Positions 28,077 through 36,843 of a stretch of DNA of 64,000 bases are shown here, piece after piece. Under the pieces are notes generated by a model. The model made no database searches, was not told the origin of the DNA, and worked only from the letters and a program-made list of their open reading frames with translations. Made by a program: the position numbers and the translations under genes. Location of the stretch: positions 62,001-126,000 of the forward strand of contig NZ_JALDAX010000001.1 in NCBI RefSeq assembly GCF_022698145.1, given 5' to 3'. The stretch comes from Streptomyces spinosisporus. Its GTDB lineage: Bacteria; Actinomycetota; Actinomycetes; Streptomycetales; Streptomycetaceae. Positions within the stretch are counted from its first letter, which is position 1, and each line of letters opens with the position of its first letter.

Positions 28077-28844
28077 GTGACGTCGCTCGACAAGCCGACC
28101 GAAGACACTCAAGCCGACGACATGCGGACGGTGACGGAGGCCGCGCTCTTCGAGGCGTTCGGCGGAGTCCGGGGCATGGTCGAGACGGTGCTGCCCGGCC
28201 TCCTCTTCGTCACCATCTACACGATCAACAAGGACCTGCACTGGTCGGCCATCGCCGCCCTCGCGGTGTCCCTGCTGCTCGTGGTGGTCCGGCTGGTCAT
28301 GCGGGACACCGTCAAGCACGCGTTCAGCGGCGTCTTCGGCGTCGGCTTCGGTGTCGTCTTCGCGATGATGACGGGCAACGCCAAGGACTTCTATCTGCCC
28401 GGCATGCTCTACACGCTGGGCCTGGCGCTGGCGTACATCGTCACCACCCTGTGCGGAGTCCCGCTGCTCGGACTGATCCTCGGGCCGGTCTTCAAGGAGA
28501 ACCTCTCCTGGCGCACCCGCAACCCGGGCCGCAAGACGGCGTACTCCAAGGCCAGTTACGCCTGGGGCCTGATCCTGCTCGCCAAGTGCGCGATCCTCTT
28601 CCCGCTGTACTGGTGGGCGGACACCACCCAGCTGGGCTGGGTTCTGGTCGCCCTCAAGATCCCGCCGTTCCTGCTGGCCGTCTGGCTGACCTGGGTCTTC
28701 CTCGCGAAGGCGCCGGCGCCGATCGACGTGTTCGCGGAGATGGAGGCGGAGGAGCAGGCGGAGAAGGAGCGCAAGGCAGCCCTGGCCGCGGAGCGCGTGG
28801 AGCACGGGGACGCGGCGGGCGGCAGGCACCGCCGGGAGGCCTAG
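28077..28844 (+). CDS. DUF3159 integral membrane protein
   Basis: 255 residues with about six transmembrane helices, cytoplasmic N- and C-termini, and a Lys/Glu/Ala-rich tail (EMEAEEQAEKERKAALAAER). It matches the DUF3159 family found only in actinobacteria. The conserved order OB-fold, DUF3159, TrkA pair hints at an ion-related role, but this is unproven. GTG start with GGAG just upstream. Confidence 0.9.
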   Translation: MTSLDKPTEDTQADDMRTVTEAALFEAFGGVRGMVETVLPGLLFVTIYTINKDLHWSAIAALAVSLLLVVVRLVMRDTVKHAFSGVFGVGFGVVFAMMTGNAKDFYLPGMLYTLGLALAYIVTTLCGVPLLGLILGPVFKENLSWRTRNPGRKTAYSKASYAWGLILLAKCAILFPLYWWADTTQLGWVLVALKIPPFLLAVWLTWVFLAKAPAPIDVFAEMEAEEQAEKERKAALAAERVEHGDAAGGRHRREA

Positions 28845-28851
28845 TTCTCGG

Positions 28852-28905
28852 CTACGACGACGAAGGGCGCCCCCGCAGGAAGAGGGGCGCCCTTCGTCGT
28901 CGTAG
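28852..28905. terminator. Bidirectional terminator with a perfect 22-bp stem
   Basis: A 22-bp arm at 28852-28873 is perfectly complementary to 28884-28905 around a 10-base loop. It separates the DUF3159 gene from the convergent trkA-like pair and is the longest perfect hairpin seen in the window. Confidence 0.9.
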
Positions 28906-28919
28906 CGGACAAGCGGTGG

Positions 28920-29597
28920 CTAGCCCGTCGCGTTCTCGCGGCGCATCGACAGCAGGTCCTCCAGCTGTTCCTCCCGGGCCTGTGCGGCCACGAACAGCAG
29001 CTCGTCGCCCGGTTCCAGGGAGTCGTCGCGGGAGGGGGTCAGGACCCGGGTGCCGCGGATGATGGTGACCAAGGAGGTGTCCTCGGGCCACTCCACGTCG
29101 CCGACCTGGGTGCCGGCCAGTGCCGACTCCTCCGGCAGCGTCAGCTCCACCAGGTTCGCGTCGCCGTGGCTGAAGCGGAGCAGCCGGACCAGGTCGCCGA
29201 CGCTCACCGCCTCCTCGACCAGGGCGGACATCAGACGCGGGGTGGAGACGGCGACGTCGACACCCCAGGACTCGTTGAAGAGCCACTCGTTCTTGGGGTT
29301 GTTGACGCGGGCCACGACGCGCGGGACGCCGTACTCCGTCTTGGCCAGCAGGGAGACGACCAGGTTGACCTTGTCGTCGCCGGTCGCGGCGATCACGACG
29401 TTGCAGCGCTGCAGGGCCGCCTCGTCCAGGGACGTGATCTCGCAGGCGTCGGCGAGCAGCCACTCCGCCTGCGGGACGCGCTCGACCGAGATGGCGGTCG
29501 GCGCCTTGTCGACGAGCAGGACCTCGTGGCCGTTCTCCAGCAGTTCGCCCGCGATCGAGCGACCGACCGCGCCGGCTCCGGCAATGGCGACCCTCAT
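28920..29597 (-). CDS. TrkA/Ceo-family potassium-transport NAD-binding protein, second of pair
   Basis: 225 residues: RCK_N Rossmann domain (MRVAIAGAGAVGRSIAGELL, dinucleotide loop GAGAVG) and a C-terminal RCK_C-like domain (150-215). Such cytoplasmic subunits gate potassium channels or transporters in response to nucleotides. Streptomyces usually has two in tandem, called CeoB/CeoC in mycobacteria. Its ATG overlaps the TGA of the upstream gene by one base. Confidence 0.93.
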   Translation of the reverse strand: MRVAIAGAGAVGRSIAGELLENGHEVLLVDKAPTAISVERVPQAEWLLADACEITSLDEAALQRCNVVIAATGDDKVNLVVSLLAKTEYGVPRVVARVNNPKNEWLFNESWGVDVAVSTPRLMSALVEEAVSVGDLVRLLRFSHGDANLVELTLPEESALAGTQVGDVEWPEDTSLVTIIRGTRVLTPSRDDSLEPGDELLFVAAQAREEQLEDLLSMRRENATG

Positions 29598-30268
29598 CAG
29601 TGACCGCCCTCCTCTTCGGGACCCTTGGCGAAGGACGCCTCGACCTTGTCGACCTCGTCGGTGCGCATCATCACGTGCACCAGGTCGCCCTCCTGCAGCA
29701 CCGTCTGCGAGGTGGGCAGCACCGCCTCACCGAGCCGGGTCAGGAACGCCACGCGGACCCCCGTCTCCTCCTGCAGTCTGCTGATCTTGTGACCGACCCA
29801 GGCGGGGGAGGCGTGCACCTCGGCGAGCTGGACGCCGCCGGTGGGGTCGCGCCACAGCGGCTCGGCGCCCGAGGGGAGCAGCCGGCGCAGCATCTGGTCG
29901 GCCGTCCAGCGGACCGTTGCGACGGTGGGGATGCCGAGGCGCTGGTAGACCTCCGCACGGCGGGGGTCGTAGATGCGGGCCGCGACGTTCTCCACACCGA
30001 ACATCTCGCGGGCCACGCGCGCGGAGATGATGTTCGAGTTGTCGCCGCTGGACACGGCGGCGAAGGCGCCGGCCTCTTCGATGCCGGCCTCGCGCAGGGT
30101 GTCCTGGTCGAAGCCGATGCCGGTGACCCGGCGGCCGCCGAATCCGGGGCCGAGGCGGCGGAAGGCGGTGGGGTCCTGGTCGATCACGGCGACCGTGTGC
30201 CCCTGCTGCTCCAGGGTCTGGGCCAGAGCGGAACCCACTCGTCCGCAGCCCATGATGACGATGTGCAC
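29597..30268 (-). CDS. TrkA/Ceo-family potassium-transport NAD-binding protein, first of pair
   Basis: 223 residues with the same layout: VHIVIMGCGRVGSALAQTLE (GCGRVG loop), Asp at the end of the second strand (VIDQD), and an RCK_C region with REGVL-like segments (VLQEGDLVHVMM). GTG start backed by GGAAGGA six bases upstream; the frame opens to 30295 without a site. It leads a two-gene operon and is divergent from the KimA-like permease, a plausible partner. Confidence 0.93.
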   Translation of the reverse strand: MHIVIMGCGRVGSALAQTLEQQGHTVAVIDQDPTAFRRLGPGFGGRRVTGIGFDQDTLREAGIEEAGAFAAVSSGDNSNIISARVAREMFGVENVAARIYDPRRAEVYQRLGIPTVATVRWTADQMLRRLLPSGAEPLWRDPTGGVQLAEVHASPAWVGHKISRLQEETGVRVAFLTRLGEAVLPTSQTVLQEGDLVHVMMRTDEVDKVEASFAKGPEEEGGH

Positions 30269-30393
30269 GACCGTCCTTCCGGTGTCAAGAATCACAGCTC
30301 GGCCAGATCAGGGTCTCAGACCGACGCCCAAAGCTACACACCGGCGATAGGACGTCGGCACCCCTGTGCACGGTTGCCTCGCGGCGTGCGACG

Positions 30394-30489
30394 TCAGCGC
30401 CTGCTGATGCTGCGGACGCTGGCGAGGGTCAGGATTCCGAGGCCGACGAGGGCCGCCGCGGCGCCGATGAACTCTGCGTTGGCGTGCAT
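30394..30489 (-). CDS. 31-residue single-span membrane peptide
   Basis: ATG at 30489 with GGAGG four to five bases upstream. The product is 31 residues: a short polar start (MHANAEF), one hydrophobic helix (IGAAAALVGLGILTLASV) and a basic end (RSISRR), the classic topology of a small regulatory or structural membrane peptide. I recall similar peptides at this spot in other Streptomyces. It sits between the TrkA pair and the permease and reads with the TrkA pair, 125 bp ahead of it. Function unknown. Confidence 0.65.
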   Translation of the reverse strand: MHANAEFIGAAAALVGLGILTLASVRSISRR

Positions 30490-30703
30490 GGAACCTCCGG
30501 GGAGCGGCACGGGCGGTGACAGCCGGGGAAGTGGGGCGGTGCTTGTCATATAGGCATGACGTTCGGTCGTCCCGCGGAATCCGCAGCGGTCCCACGCCTG
30601 TTTTCACCCGGAGGGCAGATGCGCGACGGGGCGGGGTGCCGGATCACGGCCGAGGGTGGGGGAGGTGGTTCAGCAGCCGTTCGAACGCCTACGATTACCT
30701 GTT

Positions 30704-32758
30704 GTGTCCAAACTGACCGACGTGCCCAAGCGGATTCTGATCGGGCGCGCTCTGCGCAGCGACCGGCTGGGTGAAACGCTCCTGCCGAAGCGCATCGCCC
30801 TCCCCGTCTTCGCTTCCGACCCGCTGTCCTCGGTGGCGTACGCGCCCGGGGAGGTGCTTCTGGTCCTTTCCGTCGCGGGTGTGTCGGCGTATCACTTCAG
30901 TCCCTGGATCGCGGTCGCGGTCGTGGTGCTGATGTTCACCGTGGTCGCCTCCTACCGGCAGAACGTGCACGCCTACCCCAGCGGTGGCGGCGACTACGAG
31001 GTGGCGACCACCAACCTCGGGCCCAAGGCGGGCCTGACCGTGGCCAGTGCCCTGCTGGTCGACTACGTCCTGACCGTGGCGGTCTCGATCGCGTCCGGCA
31101 TCGAGAACCTGGGCTCGGCGATCCCGTTCGTGGTCGAGCACAAGGTGTTCTGCGCGGTCGCGGTGATCGTGCTGCTGACGCTGATGAACCTGCGCGGGGT
31201 GAAGGAGTCGGGCAAGCTCTTCGCGATCCCGACGTACGTCTTCGTCGGCGGCGTGTTCATCATGATCGCGTGGGGTGCGTTCCGTGCTCTGGTGCTCGAC
31301 GACACGATGCGGGCGCCGACGGCGGGCTTCACCATCAAGGCCGAGCACCAGGGGCTTGCCGGGTTCGCGCTGGTGTTTCTGATGCTGCGGGCCTTTTCGT
31401 CGGGGTGTGCGGCGCTGACCGGTGTGGAGGCGATCTCCAACGGTGTGCCGGCCTTCCGCAAGCCCAAGTCGAAGAACGCGGCGACGACGCTGGCGGCGAT
31501 GGGCCTGCTGGCGGTCACCATGTTCTGCGGCATCATCGTGCTCGCGTTGACGACCAAGGTCCGCATGGCCGAGAACCCGGCCACCGACCTGCTCAAACAC
31601 GGGGTCGGGGTGGGCTCGGACTATGTGCAGAACCCGGTGATCACGCAGGTCGCCGAGGCCGTGTTCGGCAAGGGCAGCTTCTTCTTCGTGGTGCTGGCCG
31701 CGGCCACCGCGCTGGTGCTGTTCCTGGCCGCCAACACCGCCTACAACGGCTTCCCCGTCCTCGGCTCGATCCTCGCCCAGGACCGCTACCTGCCCCGCCA
31801 GCTGCACACCCGCGGCGACCGCCTCGCCTTCTCCAACGGCATCGTCCTGCTGGCCGGCGCCGCGATGCTGCTGGTGGTCATCTACGGCGCCGACTCCACC
31901 CGGCTGATCCAGCTGTACATCGTCGGCGTGTTCGTGTCCTTCACGCTCAGCCAGACCGGCATGGTCCGGCACTGGAACCGCCACCTGGCCACCGAACGGG
32001 ACCCGGCCCAGCGCAGCCACATGATCCGCTCGCGCGCCATCAACACCTTCGGCGCCTTCTTCACCGGCCTGGTCCTGGTCGTCGTCCTGGTCACCAAGTT
32101 CACCCACGGCGCCTGGGTGGCGCTGCTGGGCATGTGCATCTTCTACGCGACCATGACGGCCATCCGTAAGCACTACGACCGCGTCGCCTCCGAGATCGCC
32201 GCCCCCGACGGCCCCAGCGACGACAGCGTCCGGCCCTCCCGGGTGCACTCCGTGGTCCTCATCTCCAAGATCCACCGGCCCACCCTGCGCGCCCTCGCCT
32301 ACGCCAAACTGATGCGCTCCGACTCCCTGGAAGCCCTCACCGTCAACGTCGACCCGACCGAGACCAAGGCCCTGCGCCAGGAGTGGGAGCGGCGCGGCAT
32401 CGACGTCCCGCTGAAGGTCCTGGACTCGCCCTACCGCGAGATCACCCGGCCGATCATCGAATACGTCAAGGGACTGCGCACCGAGTCCCCGCGCGACGCC
32501 GTCTCCGTGATCATCCCCGAATACGTGGTCGGCCACTGGTACGAGCACCTGCTGCACAACCAGAGCGCCCTCCGGCTCAAGGGCCGCCTGCTGTTCACCC
32601 CCGGCGTCATGGTCACCTCCGTGCCCTACCAGCTCGAATCCTCCGAAGCCGCCAAACTCCGCGCCCGCAGGCGCCAGGACTGGAACGCACCCGGCTCGGT
32701 GCGCCGCGGACCCGCCCAGACGGGCCGCTCCAAGGAACACACGGGCAGCCAGGGCTGA
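30704..32758 (+). CDS. APC-superfamily permease, KimA/YdaO-like
   Basis: 684 residues: 12 transmembrane helices (about 45-490) of APC type with the early VFASDPLSSVAYAPGE segment, and a 180-residue cytoplasmic C-terminal domain (VHSVVLISKIHRPTLRALAY). This matches the KimA (YdaO) group of potassium/proton importers rather than amino-acid permeases. Facing two TrkA proteins and near kdpDE, potassium import is the best guess. TACGAT eight bases before the GTG suggests a leaderless transcript; no ribosome-binding site is seen. Confidence 0.88.
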   Translation: MSKLTDVPKRILIGRALRSDRLGETLLPKRIALPVFASDPLSSVAYAPGEVLLVLSVAGVSAYHFSPWIAVAVVVLMFTVVASYRQNVHAYPSGGGDYEVATTNLGPKAGLTVASALLVDYVLTVAVSIASGIENLGSAIPFVVEHKVFCAVAVIVLLTLMNLRGVKESGKLFAIPTYVFVGGVFIMIAWGAFRALVLDDTMRAPTAGFTIKAEHQGLAGFALVFLMLRAFSSGCAALTGVEAISNGVPAFRKPKSKNAATTLAAMGLLAVTMFCGIIVLALTTKVRMAENPATDLLKHGVGVGSDYVQNPVITQVAEAVFGKGSFFFVVLAAATALVLFLAANTAYNGFPVLGSILAQDRYLPRQLHTRGDRLAFSNGIVLLAGAAMLLVVIYGADSTRLIQLYIVGVFVSFTLSQTGMVRHWNRHLATERDPAQRSHMIRSRAINTFGAFFTGLVLVVVLVTKFTHGAWVALLGMCIFYATMTAIRKHYDRVASEIAAPDGPSDDSVRPSRVHSVVLISKIHRPTLRALAYAKLMRSDSLEALTVNVDPTETKALRQEWERRGIDVPLKVLDSPYREITRPIIEYVKGLRTESPRDAVSVIIPEYVVGHWYEHLLHNQSALRLKGRLLFTPGVMVTSVPYQLESSEAAKLRARRRQDWNAPGSVRRGPAQTGRSKEHTGSQG

Positions 32759-32882
32759 CGACGCCCGCCGGTCGGGCGCTCATCGGCCGGGCGCTCGCCG
32801 GTCAACGGCCGGACGACACCCACGTAGACTGGTGGGCTGTTGTCCGGCCGTTTCGCATCCGACGTTGTGGAGTCACCCCGCC

Positions 32883-34211
32883 ATGCAGGCAGAACCGAAG
32901 AAGTCGCTGGTGGGGGAGGAGTACGAGGTCGAGGTCGGCCCCGTCGCCCACGGCGGGCACTGCATCGCCCGTACCGCCGAGGGCCAGGTGCTCTTCGTCC
33001 GGCACGCGCTGCCCGGCGAGCGGGTCGTGGCGCGGGTGACCGAGGGCGAGGAGGGGGCCCGCTTCCTGCGCGCGGACGCCGTGCGGGTGCTGGAGGCGTC
33101 CAAGGACCGCATCGAGGCGCCCTGCCCCTACGCCGGTCCCGGCCGCTGCGGCGGCTGCGACTGGCAGCACGCCAAGCCGGGCGCGCAGCGCCGGCTGAAG
33201 GGCGAGGTCGTCGAGGAGCAGCTGCGGCGGCTCGCGGGCCTGACCCCCGAGGAGGCCGGCTGGGACGGCACCGTGATGCCGGCCGAGGGCGACAAGCTGC
33301 CCGCGGGCGAGGTGCCCGCCTGGCGCACGCGCGTGCAGTACGGGGTGGACGCCGAGGGCCGCGCCGGACTGCGCCGCCACCGCTCGCACGAGGTCGAGCC
33401 GATCGACCACTGCATGATCGCCGCCCCCGGAGTGAGCGAGCTGGGCATCGAGAAGCGCGACTGGACGGGCATGGCCTCCGTCGACGCGATCGCGGCGACC
33501 GGTTCGCAGGACCGCCAGGTGATCCTCACGCCGCAGCCGGGCGCCCGGCTGCCGATCGTGGAGCTGGACAAGCCGGTGTCGGTGATGCGGGTCGGCGAGA
33601 AGGACGGGGGCGTGCACCGGGTGCACGGCCGCCCCTTCGTCCGCGAGCGCGCCGACGGCCGCACCTACCGCGTCGGCAGCGGCGGCTTCTGGCAGGTCCA
33701 CCCGAAGTCGGCCGACACCCTGGTCACCGCGGTCATGCAGGGACTGCTGCCGCGCAAGGGCGAGATGGCGCTCGACCTGTACTGCGGCGTGGGCCTGTTC
33801 GCGGGCGCGCTGGCCGACCGGCTCGGCGAGCAGGGCGCGGTGCTCGGCATCGAGTCCGGCAAGCGTGCCGTGGAGGACGCCCGGCACAACCTCGCCGGCT
33901 TCGACCGGGTCCGCATCGAGCACGGCAAGGTGGAGTCGGTCCTGCCGCGCACCGGGATCACCGAGGTCGACCTGATCGTCCTCGACCCGCCGCGCGCCGG
34001 GGCCGGCCGCAAGACCGTCGAGCACCTGTCCTCCCTCGGCGCCCGCCGGATCGCCTACGTCGCCTGCGACCCGGCGGCCCTGGCCCGCGACCTGGCGTAC
34101 TTCCGGGACGGCGGCTACCGCGTGCGCACACTGCGGGCGTTCGACCTGTTCCCGATGACGCATCACGTGGAGTGCGTGGCGATTCTGGAGCCTGCGGAAA
34201 AGGGGCGCTGA
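32883..34211 (+). CDS. TrmA/RlmD-type SAM-dependent RNA m5U methyltransferase
   Basis: 442 residues. A TRAM domain (residues 5-70), a [4Fe-4S] motif with cysteines in CPYAGPGRCGGC (near 79-90) and a further Cys in DHCM, then a class I methyltransferase with DLYCGVGLFAG (SAM loop), LDPPRAGAG, and the catalytic cysteine in YVACDPAALARD. The end FDLFPMTHHVE provides the base Glu. It methylates C5 of a uridine in tRNA or 23S rRNA; which one cannot be read. Confidence 0.92.
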   Translation: MQAEPKKSLVGEEYEVEVGPVAHGGHCIARTAEGQVLFVRHALPGERVVARVTEGEEGARFLRADAVRVLEASKDRIEAPCPYAGPGRCGGCDWQHAKPGAQRRLKGEVVEEQLRRLAGLTPEEAGWDGTVMPAEGDKLPAGEVPAWRTRVQYGVDAEGRAGLRRHRSHEVEPIDHCMIAAPGVSELGIEKRDWTGMASVDAIAATGSQDRQVILTPQPGARLPIVELDKPVSVMRVGEKDGGVHRVHGRPFVRERADGRTYRVGSGGFWQVHPKSADTLVTAVMQGLLPRKGEMALDLYCGVGLFAGALADRLGEQGAVLGIESGKRAVEDARHNLAGFDRVRIEHGKVESVLPRTGITEVDLIVLDPPRAGAGRKTVEHLSSLGARRIAYVACDPAALARDLAYFRDGGYRVRTLRAFDLFPMTHHVECVAILEPAEKGR

Positions 34212-34323
34212 CCTGAGCGTCTCCTGACGTGCGGCGGCTGTGGACCGCGGCGTCCTCGGTCTCCGGGGTTTCCGTGGAGCGGGTGCGGTACCCGTGGGCG
34301 GAGGCAACCCAAGGAGGCCGCAG

Positions 34324-34869
34324 ATGAACGCTCTTTCGCAGTCCGGTGCGACCCAAAGCCGCCCGACCACAGGCAGTGCCGATCTGAAGCTGCTCGGCAT
34401 CTATCTCAACGACCACCTCGCCGGCGCCACCGCCGGAACCGCGCGAGCCGGCCGTCTGGCGCGCGTCGCCCGCGGGTCCGCGCTCGGCCGCGCGATCGAG
34501 CCCGTGGCGGCGGAGATCGCCCTGGACCGGGCGGCGCTGCTGGACATCATGCGCGATCTCGGGATTCCCGTGCGCCGTTACAAGGTGTGCGCCGGCTGGG
34601 CGGGCGAGCGGATGGGACGGCTGAAGCCCAACGGGCATCTGGTGGGCGGTTCGCCGCTCGGGACCGTGGTGGACCTGGAGGCCCTGCGGCTGGGGATCGA
34701 GGGCAAGGCGGCCGGCTGGCAGACCCTGCGCAGGCTCAGCGCGACCGACGAGCGCCTGGACGCCGCCCGGCTCGACACCCTGATCGAACGGGCCCGCCGG
34801 CAGCAGGAGACGGTCGAGGAGTGGCGCGTCCGCCAGATCGAGCAGGCCCTGGCCACGACGGCCGACTGA
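34324..34869 (+). CDS. Conserved helical protein of unknown function
   Basis: 181 residues, nearly all predicted helix. Features are LKLLGIYLNDHLAGATAGTA at the start, an Arg-rich turn, and a C-terminal coiled-coil-like end (IERARRQQETVEEWRVRQIE). The N-terminal segment resembles the metal-site helix of ferritin-like folds (His in NDHL), but that is weak. Strong AAGGAGG seven bases upstream fixes the start at 34324. Monocistronic; no function assigned. Confidence 0.75.
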   Translation: MNALSQSGATQSRPTTGSADLKLLGIYLNDHLAGATAGTARAGRLARVARGSALGRAIEPVAAEIALDRAALLDIMRDLGIPVRRYKVCAGWAGERMGRLKPNGHLVGGSPLGTVVDLEALRLGIEGKAAGWQTLRRLSATDERLDAARLDTLIERARRQQETVEEWRVRQIEQALATTAD

Positions 34870-34955
34870 TCCCCGGCGTGCGCGCTCGTGCGAGTTCCGT
34901 GCTCCGGCGGGGAGTTGACCCGGCCGCGAGATACATCACGCCTGGTCGCGCGGTG

Positions 34956-34984
34956 TTGGCCAGGTCCTCGACTCACGGTACGGT
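34956..34984 (+). promoter_or_regulatory. Promoter of the cobalt-transport unit
   Basis: TTGGCC and TACGGT are 17 bp apart, which puts transcription start near 34991, just before the cobalamin riboswitch. Confidence 0.5.
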
Positions 34985-34987
34985 CGG

Positions 34988-35115
34988 TGGGATATCGACG
35001 AGGGCAGGACGGAAGCCGGTGCAAGTCCGGCACGGTCGCGCCACTGTGTGCCGTCGCTTCGCAAGAGGCGAGGGCGAGTCAGACCCGTAGTCCTCGTCCT
35101 GTGCACCATCGAAAA
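34988..35115 (+). ncRNA. Cobalamin riboswitch upstream of cbtB
   Basis: The conserved core is clear: GAAGCCGGTGCAAGTCCGGC, then CACGGTCGCGCCACTGT, and the B12-box-like GAGTCAGACCC at 35076-35086. Ends close with GAGGGCAGGAC against GTCCTCGTCCTGTGC. It lies 30 bp ahead of cbtB, so adenosylcobalamin should shut off translation or transcription of the cobalt-uptake genes. Confidence 0.93.
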
Positions 35116-35144
35116 GGGACGCGAACTCCCGGAGAGGCACTGCC

Positions 35145-35366
35145 ATGGCGCAGCATGTCGCGCAGCCGACAGCCACCACCCCCGCTCTTCCCGCCAAGCT
35201 CCCGATCGGCGCGATCGTCCCGTGGGCGGTCTTCTTCGGCATCCTGATGCTGGTCCTGCTCTACTTCGTCGGCGCCGAGCAGGGCGCCACGTCCGTCGTC
35301 TCCGGCTCGGACGTCCATGAGTGGGTGCACGACGCCCGCCATCTGCTCGGCTTCCCCTGCCACTGA
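35145..35366 (+). CDS. cbtB: CbtB, small subunit of predicted cobalt transporter
   Basis: 73 residues with one transmembrane helix (IGAIVPWAVFFGILMLVLLYFV) and a C-terminal histidine-rich metal motif (DVHEWVHDARH...PCH). CbtB pairs with CbtA in predicted cobalt importers always found behind B12 riboswitches, as here. GGAGAGG lies about nine bases upstream of the ATG. Confidence 0.95.
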   Translation: MAQHVAQPTATTPALPAKLPIGAIVPWAVFFGILMLVLLYFVGAEQGATSVVSGSDVHEWVHDARHLLGFPCH

Positions 35367-35387
35367 CGCGAGGAAGCCGTCCCCCTC

Positions 35388-36149
35388 ATGAACTCCGCAA
35401 CGGTAAGAAATCTGCTCGTGCGGGGCATGCTCGCCGGTCTCGCCGCCGGTGTACTCGCCCTGCTCGTCGCCTACTTCCTCGGTGAGCCGTACGTCGACAG
35501 GGCGATCGGCTTCGAGGAGGCGCACGCCCACGAACACGAGACGGAGCTCGTCTCGCGCGGTCTGCAGTCCACCGCCGGCCTCGCCACCGGTGTACTGATC
35601 TACGGCGTCGCCTTCGGCGGCATCGCCGCGCTCGCGTTCTGTTTCGCGCTCGGGCGCGTCGGCCGGTTCGGCCCGCGGGCCACCGCACTGCTGCTGTCCG
35701 GCTGTGCGCTGCTCGCGGTCTACGTCGTGCCGTTCCTGAAGTACCCGGCCAACCCGCCCGCCGTCGGCAACGCCGACACCATCGGCAAGCGGACCACCCT
35801 GTACTTCCTGATGATGGTGCTCAGTGTGCTCCTCGCGATCGCGGTGACCCTCCTGGGCAAGCGCCTCGCCCCGAAGCTGGGCAACTGGTACGCAACGGTC
35901 GTCGCGGTGGCCGCGTTCGTCCTGGTGATCGGCCTGGCGTACGCGTTCCTGCCGGTCGTCAACGAAGTGCCCGAGCACTTCCCGGCCGCCGTGCTCTGGC
36001 GGTTCCGGCTCTCCGCGCTGGCCATCCAGGTCACGCTGTGGACCGGCTTCGGCCTCGCCTTCGGCGAGTTGGCGGAACGGGTGCTGAACCCCAGGCCCGC
36101 GAGGTCGGCCACGCCTTCGGCGGTCACCGCGGTCGGCAGCCGGCCGTGA
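35388..36149 (+). CDS. cbtA: CbtA, membrane subunit of predicted cobalt transporter
   Basis: 253 residues with about six transmembrane helices. The first external loop holds EEAHAHEHETEL, a His/Glu cluster suited to metal capture. CbtA/CbtB supply cobalt for cobalamin synthesis. It starts 21 bases after cbtB and is controlled by the riboswitch in front of that gene. A perfect 15-bp hairpin ends the unit. Confidence 0.95.
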   Translation: MNSATVRNLLVRGMLAGLAAGVLALLVAYFLGEPYVDRAIGFEEAHAHEHETELVSRGLQSTAGLATGVLIYGVAFGGIAALAFCFALGRVGRFGPRATALLLSGCALLAVYVVPFLKYPANPPAVGNADTIGKRTTLYFLMMVLSVLLAIAVTLLGKRLAPKLGNWYATVVAVAAFVLVIGLAYAFLPVVNEVPEHFPAAVLWRFRLSALAIQVTLWTGFGLAFGELAERVLNPRPARSATPSAVTAVGSRP

Positions 36150-36165
36150 CCTGAACCGGAGCGAA

Positions 36166-36202
36166 CGCAAGGGCCCGCGGATTCGTTCCGCGGGCCCTTG
36201 CG
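36166..36202. terminator. Bidirectional terminator after cbtA
   Basis: CGCAAGGGCCCGCGG at 36166-36180 pairs perfectly with CCGCGGGCCCTTGCG at 36188-36202 around a seven-base loop, between convergent cbtA and the phosphatase-like gene. Confidence 0.88.
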
Positions 36203-36220
36203 CGTCCGGTGGCAGGCGTG

Positions 36221-36811
36221 TCAGTCGGCGTCCTGCCGTGCCTGTAGTGGATTGCCCAGCCGCAGGTTCCAGCGGCCGGTCCTGCCGCTGATCTCCGTCG
36301 CCGTCAGCGGCGGCACGTCCGCGCGCCAGAAGGACGCCGCCGGCGCCCCCAGCGCATGGACCACCGCGGCCCGTACGACGTCCGGCTCGACCACCGCGAG
36401 CGTGCGGCCGTCCGTCCGCGACGCGGCGTCCAGCCAGCGACCGACGCGCAGGCACAGGTCCCGGACCGACTCCCCGCCGTGCGGCGCGGAGTCCGGGTCG
36501 GTCAACCACCGGGCCACCGCCTCCGGTTCGGACCCGGCGACCTCGTCGAGGGTGAGACCTTCCCAGCGGCCCGTACGCAATCCCGCCAGTTCCGCCGGGG
36601 GTTCGCCCGCGGCGAGTCCGAGCTCCGTCGCGGTCTCGCGGCAGCGCACGCCGGGGGAGACGACGACGCGCTCGGCCGGGGGCAGTTTCCCGGCCGCCGC
36701 GCGGGCCCGTGCCGCGCCGCCCTCGTCGAGCGACCCGGTGCCGTCGTAGAAACGGGCCTGGCGCAGCGACGTGCTCATGGCGGGTGAGATGAGGGTGACG
36801 CGGCTGGTCAC
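36221..36811 (-). CDS. Histidine-phosphatase-fold protein, catalytic residues lost
   Basis: 196 residues with the layout of the phosphoglycerate-mutase/CobC superfamily ([44 protein letters not shown]). The N-terminal RHG that carries the phosphorylated histidine is replaced by ISPAMS, and the second histidine near [10 protein letters not shown] is missing too. It should not be an active phosphatase. Similar proteins accompany CbtA in actinobacteria, which suggests a cobalamin-linked binding role. GTG start with AGGAG five bases upstream. Confidence 0.8.
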   Translation of the reverse strand: MTSRVTLISPAMSTSLRQARFYDGTGSLDEGGAARARAAAGKLPPAERVVVSPGVRCRETATELGLAAGEPPAELAGLRTGRWEGLTLDEVAGSEPEAVARWLTDPDSAPHGGESVRDLCLRVGRWLDAASRTDGRTLAVVEPDVVRAAVVHALGAPAASFWRADVPPLTATEISGRTGRWNLRLGNPLQARQDAD

Positions 36812-36843
36812 GTTGCTCCTGCCGTCGGGGTCGGGGACCTGCC

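Noticed and set aside
30490..30703. ydaO-type (c-di-AMP) riboswitch before the KimA-like permease
   Set aside because: I looked for the conserved core seen with other Streptomyces ydaO RNAs and found none. The likely leaderless start leaves no room for it.
30695..32740. 681-residue minus-strand frame opposite the KimA-like permease
   Set aside because: No hydrophobic helices or motifs; the plus strand has a full 12-helix permease.
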